This document shows positions 53,625-63,093 of a stretch of 64,000 nucleotides of DNA, in pieces (positions within the stretch are counted from its first letter, which is position 1; every line of letters begins with the position of its first letter). Below the pieces are notes generated by a model, which saw nothing but the letters and a program-made list of their open reading frames with translations, did not search any database and was not told where the DNA came from. The DNA is from Bremia lactucae. Lineage: Eukaryota > Oomycota > Peronosporomycetes > Peronosporales > Peronosporaceae. The position numbers and the translations under genes are program-made. Location of the stretch: NCBI RefSeq assembly GCF_004359215.1, contig NC_090610.1:11670135-11734134 (forward strand), read 5' to 3'.

Positions 53625-54053
53625 TGTAGCGAAGCTACCTTCTTCTTAAGTCAGAGGAAAAATTGTAGACTCATAGAGTCACTTAGTCTTATAGAACTAA
53701 TAGGTTCAACAACTCTGTGAGTTGTACAAGCTCGTAAAGCTTAACGAATCCTAGTTAAATGGTTTCAGGGTTAGCGGCAACTAGTGCCGGTATATATCTT
53801 AAACATTTTTTTTCTCTCGTAGATCGGTGCGCAAGCCTTAGGAAGGCACTAGGCACTTTAAGATCAAAAGAAGTACTGAACTTTATTTATTATTTGATTC
53901 TTTTAACCTTACCATAACTAAATTAAAACAGATTTCGGCCGCCAGGTTTATATCTGGCGGCTGCCACCTATTTTACCCATAATAAATGGGATTTTATTGA
54001 TTAAGTTTTAAAATAGAACAAAAGGGTTATCATAAAGTAAATGTACCACAACA
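53625..54053 (-). repeat. 5' LTR of Gypsy-B, possibly shared with a second element
   Basis: On the plus strand TGTAGCGAAG...TACCACAACA, 429 bp. The primer-binding site and gag lie on one side. On the other side, 54054-54075 (ACCGAAGTGTGCCCATCA) resembles the internal sequence beside the LTR at 57504 (ACCAACCGAAGTGTACCC..CATCA) with a short deletion. The LTR thus has element-internal sequence on both sides. Confidence 0.75.
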
Positions 54054-54077
54054 ACCGAAGTGTGCCCATCACAAATC

Positions 54078-55850
54078 TCGGTTGAAGTGCTTTCGTATAT
54101 TTCCCGCCACAACTAAGGATCGAGCGGCGAAGAAGCTAGAGATTTATTGGTATTTTTGAGCTTCAGTTCGGCTGTCGCGTGCATGTGCTAAGGACGGACG
54201 GCGGAGGCAACTATAAGAACGTTGACCTCTACAAGTGTCTCAAACAAGTCCGGGAAGCGAGAAATCAATCAACAAATGGAAAAGCTGAGCGAATGCACCG
54301 AATGGTGCTTAGCATTGCCCAATCGATGATATTGCCAGTTAATTCCTCTTGTCGTTCGGGGATGATGCGGCGTTAATGCTTCATACATTTTCAATTCAGC
54401 TTCAGAGAGCTCTTGAGCTCGAGGACCAAAAGGTGAAGCGGTCTTAAATTTGGCTACGAAAAGTCGAAGCGGAAGAGAAGTTAAAGCCATGGACACGTGC
54501 TGCGCACATGACTCGAGGCGCAACGCAACGGATGCAGTCTTCCGGTACTCAGTAGAATCAATAACATGAAGGTAGCGTCGTGGCTCACGCGATTCCAAGA
54601 ATTCTGGCGAAGCGATGCGCAGCAGCAAGCGCGAAGAAGGGGAAATAGTCATGTGTGAGGAGATAGAAGGGCTGTAAATTAAGGTTTAGCGCTTGGTCAA
54701 GCGAGGTACCAGCAATAATGCGCTGCACATCAGAAGAATGTTTAAAACAAAGGCCGCTGTGCACGGTGATTTCGAGCGGCTCAAAGCTCAGCTTGTAAGA
54801 ATTTGGTTTTAGGATAATAAAGAAGATCCCCAAGAGCTGCCAGAGATGGTGGATTAGCTCGAATAGGTATCAAAATTCATTTTTCACAAGTGAATATTTG
54901 GAAAGTCTGTTGCCTAAATCCAATCAATACCCGTAACGGCAACAATTGCTCCACATAAAACGACCAAGGTTCTGATCTTACCAGCTTTTTTTCGCAGCAG
55001 TAATTAACATGTCAACGGTGAAGGTACTCATTACTCTGGCGGCGACATGAAGAGTGCCCGCTAAGCACGGGGATATACTCAACGCTTACGTAAAAGCGGA
55101 TAAGGAGTTTCTCCTTGATATATTTTTACAGGTGCCACCAGACATGAGCATTAACGAAGAGAACTTGAAGAATCAAGGTGTGTCAAGTAAGAAGGAGCTA
55201 CCGTTGGAATTGTGCAAGAGCTTGTACGGCCTCAAGCAAGTCGGTCGATTATGGAGTCAGCTTCCGCACGCCAACTTGTGCGATGCAGGATTCACACAGT
55301 GCGTTGCTGACATATCTCTCTATTGGAAGCGTGATGACAAGGACATTGTTGTTAAAGATTAATACGTAATTGACCTTCTTAGCACTAGTACCGGTGCGGC
55401 TGCAGTTAATCGATTCTCAGCAAGTCCTTGAAGCTTGTCAATTATTTTTTCTGTCAGGTGAGTGAGTTTCTAGGAATGCGAATGGTGCTTAACGACGACG
55501 GTTGCTATGTACTGGATCACTAATTAATTTACTACGTGAGCAGGGGCTTACAGATGCCAAATCTACGCTTGCGCCATTGGTGCTGACTGCAACGCGGTGC
55601 ACGTAGCAGTGACAGAGCGCTGTTCAAGGTCAAGGGCTCCAATGGATCACCAGCAGTGAAGGATTTTAAGTCGCTGGTTGGGTCGCGCCTTTGCGTAGCG
55701 TGATGCACACGACCCAACATTGTGTTTGCAGTTCACAAGGCGACGCGACGGACCCATCAGCCGCTTTTTCACTAATGGAAACTTGCAAAGCGGCTAGCTC
55801 TCTTCGTAAAGGGCACGAGGTCGGTAATACGAAACATGACCAAGCGAAAA
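54078..55850 (+). pseudogene. Copia integrase-RT-RNase H relic
   Basis: Ty1/Copia pol in plus orientation. Integrase pieces are 'FRIFPATTKDRAAKKLE', then 'VLRTDGGGNYKNVDLYKCL' (core Asp) and 'REARNQSTNGKAERMHRMVL' with the Glu (54179-54376). Reverse transcriptase resumes at about 55010: 'AKHGDILNAYVKADKEFLLD', 'ELCKSLYGLKQVGRLWSQLP', 'FTQCVADISLYWKRDDKDIV'. RNase H-proximal 'EFLGMRMVLNDDGCYVLD' and 'FKSLVGSRLCVA.CTRPNIV' follow to about 55850. The integrase/RT border is interrupted by about 0.6 kb of unrelated DNA (54375-55005). Confidence 0.82.
54385..54833 (-). pseudogene. Unidentified coding-like fragment inside the Copia relic
   Basis: Two minus-strand open stretches (54585-54833 and 54269-54652) join with one frame change into about 140 residues: 'KPNSYKLSFEPLEITVHSGL', 'FKHSSDVQRIIAGTSLDQAL', then 'SSRLLLRIASPEFLESREPR', 'ALRLESCAQHVSMALTSLPL', 'PFGPRAQELSEAELKMYEAL'. 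The composition is protein-like (amphipathic helices, no low complexity), unlike the surrounding element. I do not recognise it. It may be a captured host-gene piece or part of another element. Confidence 0.35.
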
Positions 55851-56474
55851 TCGAAATATGTCATTTGTGCTCGAAAGTTACAGTGACGCGGAGTGACTGG
55901 CCTTTGGCCTTAAGCTTTGCGAAATCAAAGCGAAACTTTCGTTCCAAACGAACATCAGCCACAGCCGCAGACTCTCTTATAGACGAGATGTTGCGGAGGC
56001 CACAGGCCTGATGGACCCAGTCCTAAACGAAGCCTTGTTTACGTATTTGATGCGTCCGGAAACAAGACGATCGGAATTTCCCTCATTGAGGTCACCGAAG
56101 CCCCTCGGGCAAACGCGTCGAATACTGACGTCGTGAGCAGCGATCTCCTTCAGCGTGGTCCAGAGATCCAGATGGTCAAGCTGCGACCCGTAACATCTTG
56201 GAGGCGCTCTTTCACACTAAGTGGAGGAAATCGATATTCACTGTAAGCTTTTGCTTTCGCTAGGTCTGCAGTTTGACGACAGAGCTTTTTCCTCTCTGAG
56301 AATTACCTGCTCTTGCTCTTCATCGAGCGGGTTCGTAATTGTTGTTGGACTTAGAGTCCGGTGTCCTGCGCAATGCTCAAGTATCCTCGGCAGCACGTTT
56401 TGGGAACGGATTTGGATCCCGACGAGATTTGTCCACACGACGAAGCGTGTACGAGCGACGCTCCTTTTCCTCAT
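55850..56474 (-). pseudogene. Gypsy-B antisense-ORF fragment, second copy
   Basis: Minus-strand pieces match 47924-48500: 'NPLDEEQEQVILREEKAL' (56238-56474) and 'LRNISSIRESAAVADVRLER' with 'KFRFDFAKLKAKGQ' (about 56011-55870). It is inserted between two Copia pieces. Frameshifts are present. Confidence 0.6.
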
Positions 56475-56477
56475 CCT

Positions 56478-57060
56478 CCGATGTCACGTGTAGGTAGCGT
56501 GGTACTTACTGTTTTAGCTGAAGGGCAACAGAGAGACATCACGTTGACTAACATCTATCTCGCGCCAGAGCTCTCGCGCAATATTATTTCGTACGGCAAG
56601 CTCGAGCGCAAGGGATACGGACTCGTTAATGATGGCACAAAGCGCGCACCCCAGCGATGGTAAAGTAGTATTTGACATATCGATTGATAGTAATGTTCTT
56701 TTCGTGAAGACTGTGGAGCTGGTACGCAGTCCAAGTAATCCTACTGACGTTCTAATGGCGATACTAACACATAAAACATCAGAAGAGTCGGCCAAGAACA
56801 TGCAGAAAGAATCACTGTACCAGTTCCCCCAGCGTCTGCGTCATTTGGCTAACGACGCGGTTGAGCAATCTGGAAGAAATTCAGCGCCTGGCATCAAAAT
56901 TACGGACCTTTCAAGAGCTACGTGCCTGTCATATGCTAGGGGAAGCAAACAAAGAATGTCAGTCGCTCACTATTCGATCGACTGTATTGGCGGCGTCATA
57001 TGATCGTACCTTAAGGGTCCGATAACACGAACGGACTGACTTGGGAACCGGAACTCGATT
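56478..57060 (+). pseudogene. Copia protease / pre-integrase fragment
   Basis: Plus-strand Copia gag-pol: 'VGSVVLTVLAEGQQRDITLT', 'NIYLAPELSRNIISYGKLER' (end of protease), then the GAG_pre-integrase domain 'LYQFPQRLRHLANDAVEQSG' and 'SIDCIGGVI', ending near 57055 at the LTR that starts at 57066. In intact Copia this part precedes the integrase, whose pieces lie to the left at 54078, so the order here is rearranged. Confidence 0.75.
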
Positions 57061-57065
57061 AATTT

Positions 57066-57504
57066 TGTAGCGGAGCTACCTGCCCCTTGTCTCAGAGGAA
57101 AGCTTATAGACTCAGAGAGTCACTAAGTTCTATAGAACTGATAGGTTTAACAACTCACTGAGTTGTACAACTCGTAGAGCTTAACGAATCCTAGTTTAAG
57201 GGATTCAGGGATTAGTGGCAACTAGTGCCGAGGATATATACCTTAGAAAGGTTTCTTTTTCTCGTAAATCGATGCGCAAGCCTTAGGAAGGCACTAGACG
57301 CTGGTATATCAAAAGGGGGACTAAACTTATTTAATAAATTAAATCTCAAACCTTACCCTAGCTAAATTAACATAGATTCCGGCCGCTAAATTTATATCTG
57401 GCGGCTGCCACATATGTTACCCAAAATAAATGGGATTTTAAGTGATTAACTTTTTTAAATGGAACAAAAGGATATTTTACCCATAAAGTAAATGTACTAC
57501 AACA
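57066..57504 (-). repeat. LTR of a second Gypsy-B
   Basis: On the plus strand TGTAGCGGAG...TACTACAACA, 439 bp. Positions 57505-57700 repeat the polypurine tract (CCCTCCCCCATC) and the start of the antisense ORF seen at 47601-47790, so this is the 3' LTR of another minus-strand Gypsy-B cut off at about 57720. Confidence 0.78.
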
Positions 57505-57796
57505 ACGGTTCACCAACCGAAGTGTACCCTCCCCCATCAGACTGTTGACAACGAGTGACATCATTCGCTTCATTTCCATTTTCAGGTTGGAATTTCAACA
57601 GTTAACCGTTTGATTGTGTTTTGCATTCCTTTGTCTGATAACAACTATGCGTGAGTCACCGACTCTTACCACCTTCTTCGACGGTGGGAAGATGGTGGAA
57701 TATGAAATTCATTCTCCAGCTGGATTTACCCGCCACCAGCCAGATGGCACTCATGTTCACATACATTTGCATGTTGTAAAAGAGACAAATTGTTGA
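57505..57796 (+). pseudogene. Gypsy-B antisense-ORF start, third copy (truncated)
   Basis: 'MCFAFLCLITTMRESPTLTT' followed by 'FFDGGKMVEY' matches the start of the antisense ORF at 47660-47800. It breaks off near 57715, where minus-strand Copia sequence begins. Confidence 0.6.
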
Positions 57797-58240
57797 CTAG
57801 GTGGCGACTGGATCCATTGTCTAGAATTAGATCGTCACCACCACGAGCAGTGATGTTCTCAATCGCCACTGTCTTGAAAAAATAAGCATGGTGCGAGTTC
57901 TACGCACTGTCGCCTTCATCAATTGCGAGAGCAATATTCCCACCGCCGTTGCCTCGACGTCGTCCACTTGTGTTGACCAGGTTTCTTGTTTTTACAATCA
58001 GCCTGGACTTCTTCTGTCTTTCCACATCCATAGCGGGTACGTGTCTCGTTTCGCAAGATCGACTCTTCCAAATGAGCGAACACTTCTCTTCCAAAAGAAT
58101 GTCCGGACCGAGGTTCCATCTCAAACGTCTGCGCAAAGTGCGCCAGTTCTTCAACATGCACAAGGTTATTCGGCGCGATGCGTCTAATACGCTGCCATCA
58201 TAACATTTTGATAGTTCAGGCGATGCGTAGCGTACGATGT
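57690..58240 (-). pseudogene. Copia gag and protease fragment (minus strand)
   Basis: The gag end has a zinc-knuckle-like 'YGCGKTEEVQADC' (family: CYGCGKxGHVxxDC; first Cys and His altered here), preceded by 'FAQTFEMEPRSGHSFGREVF'. Protease follows with the active-site region 'DLILDNGSSRHLVNNLSLL' (normally LDSGAS, here LDNGSS). Opposite in orientation to the other Copia pieces at 54078 and 56478. Confidence 0.7.
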
Positions 58241-58599
58241 TGTTGAGCGCCTGCTGCTAGCCCTTCCAGCTGTATGGCTGACCGCGACGAGGTAGAGATA
58301 ATGTTCCGACCACGAACACTTGAAGTCCTATTTTGATGTCCATACCTTCATCGCTTGAGCCACAGTGATGTTGGCCTTGGAAGTGTCAAGCATACGCTGC
58401 ATCACGTACTGTAAAGTCGGTAACACAGCTCCCCAAGTGTCGGCTTACTTGATTGGCACTGCGAAGCGTTATTTTAACAAGCGCTTGTTTAAATAACGCT
58501 CCGCAGTACTGTCCCAGCACATCTGTCTTCCTCTTTTTTAACCGAAAAAATCAGCACGATTCTTGAGCCAAGTCCACCTGTCGCCACAAAAACATTACC

Positions 58600-60300
58600 C
58601 CAGCGAACAAACGGACCCGAGTCCAACGTATACCGCAGTACCATCGAACTTGCGTGTCGCAAGCTTGCGCTACCTTGCGTCGGTAGTCCGATATTGCGCA
58701 CGCATCCTACGTTTTATGTAGGCCGTCTCCGCCCGAGGGAGGATGAGGATAAATTGGGTTCGACTTACTCGTCGGGTCCGACTGTTCATCAACATCAAAG
58801 TCGTGTCCTCCAGCGTTCTTAGCGGGAGGATCTTGAACGTTTCCGTCGTCATCTTAGCGTCATCGGTCGACAATATTTGTCGCCAGCAGTTGTAAAAGCG
58901 AGCGCAAGTTGCGGTCGAACCAATTGTCGAATAAACGGGCGCATCAAACTTTTCGCGACGAGCTGACGACAGCTCGTCACGAGATCATCCTAAGAGGATG
59001 AAGTGAAACGTTTGGTTCGTGAGAATTAGTCTCTGTCTCGGGACATCAGTCTTTGGAGGATAAACCTTGCAGGTTTGATTCGGAACCGGAAGAAGTCTCT
59101 ACTGGTGGTACGGTCTCCACATCATTGATGGATTAGAGTAGTGAGAATCGCTATTTAGCTGAACGATTTTTGCACTACAGCAAGTTAAAGGGGGTCCAAA
59201 CGAGTTAAACTGCTCTTGGTGGGGTATACACCCTCACATGATTGCGAAGACTCGTTCCCGACTAATGACGGACGTTCTGGTACTCGTCCTATACTATGAT
59301 GAGACATACCTTCTGACTCATACAGTCCATCGGAAAACGGGCGCTTCGCGCGTTCGTAAATGAACTGTTAGTTATCGATCCCCTCGCGCATCTCTTCCGA
59401 GATGCGCGTCACCAATGACGGGCTTAAGGGAAACTCACCTTCCTAAGAGCCTGGACTGCACCCTTAAAGCAGCACTGATATGGGGCTTCTCACGAGAATT
59501 AAGGTAAGCGTGCCTTTCTCGACAAATGATGCAGCTTAAAGCGTGCACCGACTACGGATCGTTTGGCAAACGATCCGGTCACGGAAAGTGACCAATTTGT
59601 CAAGCCAGGCCTCACGGCCTGCGCTCTGCACATTGTAAATGTTTGCCAAGCTTGAAACAAGGGAGTTACATCTTTGCACGCTTGAGCGTGTACCATCGAT
59701 GCCGAAAAAAGCATTGACGAGGCACTCGTTTTCGTCCTCATCAGGCTTGTAAACTGCAAAAGTCAAACAAGGGGATTTACACCCTTCGTGGTCATAACAG
59801 ACCAACGACTTAAGTTGCCCTTAGAGGGCAACAGGGTTCTTTCCGGGAGCTATCCGTAACGTATTACACTCTCTCCCGTTGGCTAATGTTGGCACTGAGG
59901 CTAACATTCCTCTCAAAGCGAACTTATGATCACTTCGTTCGTGGTGATGCATTTTAGCTCCACCAGTACCGTCCATTTATCGAAATCCTTACAAGATGAC
60001 TCCGCATCAAGAAAGTCTGGGAATTCAAACATCCTGGAGACCAATACTTGATTGTCTCGTCAAAATCCACTGGTTTGACGGACTCGGCCCCGGGCGAACT
60101 TGAGGTCAATATGGTTGTCCCCGAGTCGAATGATGACGCCGACTCGAAAATGTCACCTCTAATCGGAGTTGGATGCAAGTTGCACTAGCAGATCCACTTA
60201 GTCGTGCAGATGGCAGGTTTGCGGCCTTACAGGCTGCACGCACAGGCTTTGATTCCATGCGCAACAAAAAGTTAGAATTGAAATAAGTGCCCCCGTACAG
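58600..60300 (-). pseudogene. Antisense ORF of Gypsy-A, copy v, with overlapping integrase end
   Basis: On the plus strand, 58640-58740 is an integrase C-terminus ('RMRTHPTFYVGRLRP'). Opposite to it, the antisense ORF runs from about 60240 down: acidic N-terminal region (59954-60178), central module (59499-59805: 'FGIDGTRSSVQ', 'REAWLDKLVTFRDRIVCQT', 'RSVVGARFKLHHLSRKARLP'), and coiled-coil remnants near 58850-59000. Hairpins are very dense, for example 59386-59407, 59555-59577 and 59577-59593. The host element is on the plus strand and ends in the LTR at 60370. Confidence 0.6.
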
Positions 60301-60369
60301 AAAGGGACGCATTATTACTTTCTATCACTCTACATCATGACTATGTGACTGATGTTAAGGGGGGGTGAT

Positions 60370-60878
60370 GTAACAAGGTGTCACGATAAAATTAAATAAA
60401 TCCTATAAGAGGAATAATAGTAGTATTTCTAATAAGAGCAAATAATGAAGCAGCACAAATCATAATTATATATTAACTATCTCCTTAATATTTCCAATAT
60501 TACCAAATTTGGTAATAAGAAGCAACAAGAGCCAACAGGTTTGTTGATTCGTTAATGTAACTTTGAATCAACCACACTTATTGCTGCCAGACGCACAATC
60601 ACGCGGTGCGCCATGAGTCGCAATACACTGTTTGATATTGATATTAATGTCAGTAGATAAGAAGATCATTAGGTAGGAGTCTATTTCTTAATACACTCTT
60701 ACTTTTAACCTATACTAAAGCTTTTGGTATTCACCTTCAGTAGTTAAGATTTCTTAGCTATTTAAAACCCTTCTCTGCACGTCGTATACGTGAAGTATTC
60801 GGAGGCACCTCACCTTTACTGTTATCAGTTTAGGTTGGCTAATGCTAAAGCAGTCTTTAAGAAAGCTGTCCCGTTACA
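60370..60878 (+). repeat. 3' LTR of Gypsy-A (subtype A1)
   Basis: TGTAACAAGG...GTCCCGTTACA, 509 bp, preceded by the polypurine tract GGGGGGTGA. Same type as 7005-7515 and 38696-39177. Confidence 0.78.
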
Positions 60879-61302
60879 ATTTCAATCCATCACCACTTAT
60901 CGGCTAGTACCTTAGGACGCACAGCTTAAGTCAAATGCCTAATTACGTGATCGATGTGTACTTATCGTTGCGCATTTCATCTGGTTGCTCTTAGCACGGT
61001 TTTTAACAACAATTTCTTTTATAATATATGTTAAAACTATAAATTATTAATAAGGTGTTTCGTCGGTTCCAAACCCTAAACACAAGATACTACTTGTTGT
61101 TACAAATCGTATTATTCTAGGGTTAGATAAGTTATTTTTTCACGCTCGTTATGAACATGCTTGAAGAGGCGCTATGAAGTAGGTAAAGTAGCGGCTAACG
61201 ACTTAGAACTGCAGGATTTAACATTTCGGTCACCTTAGGTTGTAGAAAACAGTCTGGATGGACAAGAGAGGAAGAGAGGTCAACAGATAACACAAAATAA
61301 TC
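60879..61302. other. Spacer between Gypsy pieces
   Basis: About 0.4 kb, partly A/T-rich. Positions 61145-61302 resemble the reverse complement of 46985-47155, next to the Gypsy-B LTR. No gene supported. Confidence 0.35.
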
Positions 61303-61797
61303 ATGGCAGAATCCTTTTTTTCATTTGCTACAGACTTTCTCTTTTACCCAAAGCAAGATTGCAAACAACAGGTTATGAGCCCGAGACCAGAGAAAAAAGA
61401 CGACATCGATATGCACTGGCACCGTCGACAACAAGCCTCGATAGGGCTGCGTCGGAGCCTGCTGTTGTCGCCTCTCCTCCCGCTCGCTAAAAGAGCGCGT
61501 TAACAAATTCGCTAGAGAGGGTTCTTACGATGCTGAGCGGCATGTACGAGCGCATGAAGAAGATTGAAGTGTCGCAGGCGAGGATTGCTGAAGACGAGCG
61601 CATGTGAGGCGCTGTTGACAGCGGCATTTTTAGCTCAGCATAATGCTGACTTCGCGGGCAAATTGCATCAAGACGCTCTTGACTGGTCGGATTTGCGAAA
61701 CCATCAAGCGCTGCGCCCTGCGACGAAAAGGCTTGACGGTCTAAGGCGCAGGCTTCCCTCGTACCAGCAGCTGCTACGGCCGCAAACTCCAGTGTAA
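61303..61797 (+). pseudogene. Possible antisense-ORF fragment of another Gypsy
   Basis: Open pieces 61303-61503 ('MAESFFSFATDFLFYPKQDC') and 61564-61797 are opposite to an integrase end at 61774-62440. This is the same layout as the other antisense ORFs, but the sequence resembles neither version closely. Confidence 0.35.
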
Positions 61798-62440
61798 GAT
61801 CGTAAGACTACTCAATCTACGAGGCAGCTCAATCTTGCATGCTTTGCCTTGGCGATGCAGTACACGAAACGGGCTGATATACCTGGGCAGTAAATCATTA
61901 CTACCCAAATCCGTCAGTACATGTGTAGGTAAATTTAGCGTAGACAGTAGAACTAGATCGTTAACTTCGAATGAAAGATCATTTGCACTTCTATTGTTAT
62001 CAGCGTTCCATTTCTGTTGGTCCACCGCATCAGCGATGAAATCCTGCACGAAACGGACCACTGCTTCTCGAGCCCGCAGGAGTTGCCTGCTGACTCGATT
62101 TTGTATTCAGTGCGCTCAATGCGCACTGCAAAGACATAATTATTCTCTTTAGTGAGAGCGTCATTGTTCTTACTGATAATATTGTTTTCGATGATGAGTA
62201 TATCAGCATCGTAATTATCAAAGTCAGCAATAGCCTTATCGCTATTACTAAGTCTGTCCTCTTCAATGTTGATTTAATCAACATTGGTATCTATTGCATT
62301 GAATGTTGAGTCGATGCGTGATGAGTAAGAGCGAGTTCGGTCTCTGCTCGAGCGAGTCGTTCCGCCCATGAATTAGAGCTTCTCTCAAACAAAATTGTTA
62401 TAGGTGGATGGCGTTAGCCTTCATGTAGCCGATCCATGAC
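61774..62440 (-). pseudogene. Gypsy integrase C-terminus (minus strand)
   Basis: 'MVRFVQDFIADAVDQQKWNA', 'SFEVNDLVLLSTLNLPTHVL' and 'LPRYISPFRVLHRQGKACKI' form the GPY/F module of a Gypsy-A-like integrase. Upstream, 62030-62284 holds the variable linker. The LTR at 62483 truncates it. Confidence 0.75.
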
Positions 62441-62482
62441 AGGACAGATGAACGTTGAAGTGCACCATACACACGTCCAAAG

Positions 62483-63037
62483 TGTAACGGGCTAAAGTTG
62501 CCCTTATGTTACACAGTCCCCAATAAGTACATTTGGTGTACTTAAGGTGATGGTCAATTACTAAATAATAGTAATTAGACCCAACACTCGGGTGTGGTGC
62601 ACATTTGTGACCAACCCTTGTGGATGTGATGCACATGGGTGCATTCACATTAGGAGGGATGACGCCCAGCGTCATCCATGATGACGGCTAGCGTCATCAG
62701 TTACGCGAGGTATCTATAAAGATACGCTCGCAATACATATTAAATGATATCTATAGAGATATCATTTTAATTGGTAAAAATAGGTATTTGTATTTAATTC
62801 TATTAAATATAAATCAGTCTGAAATTTACTACCTACTTGGTAAGTGCGCACGAGGAGACGGATTACCGCTCCCGTGACGTCACTTCACCAGAGTTCTTAG
62901 TGTGTTGGGTGAGGTCGCTTGCGCGCCCACCACAACTACCTCACTGCACGCAAGAGAAGCAGGTGCAAACCGCTTCCTCGCTGTGCTAGGGTGTGTGCTA
63001 AGTAGAGCGTGGCCGCATTACGACGTGCCCGCCTACA
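62483..63037 (+). repeat. 5' LTR of Gypsy-C
   Basis: TGTAACGGGC...GCCCGCCTACA, 555 bp, followed by the primer-binding site at 63040. It contains four successive hairpins at 62657-62766. The left flank is CAAAG; the matching target copy would lie outside the window. Confidence 0.78.
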
Positions 63038-63039
63038 CT

Positions 63040-63050
63040 TGGTAGCACTT
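63040..63050 (+). other. Primer-binding site of Gypsy-C
   Basis: TGGTAGCACTT, three bases into the internal region. The same core as in Gypsy-A, B and D, so all families probably use the same tRNA primer. Confidence 0.7.
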
Positions 63051-63093
63051 GAAATCCTTCCCACGACCCGCATCTCTGCGTGTGTACGTGAGG

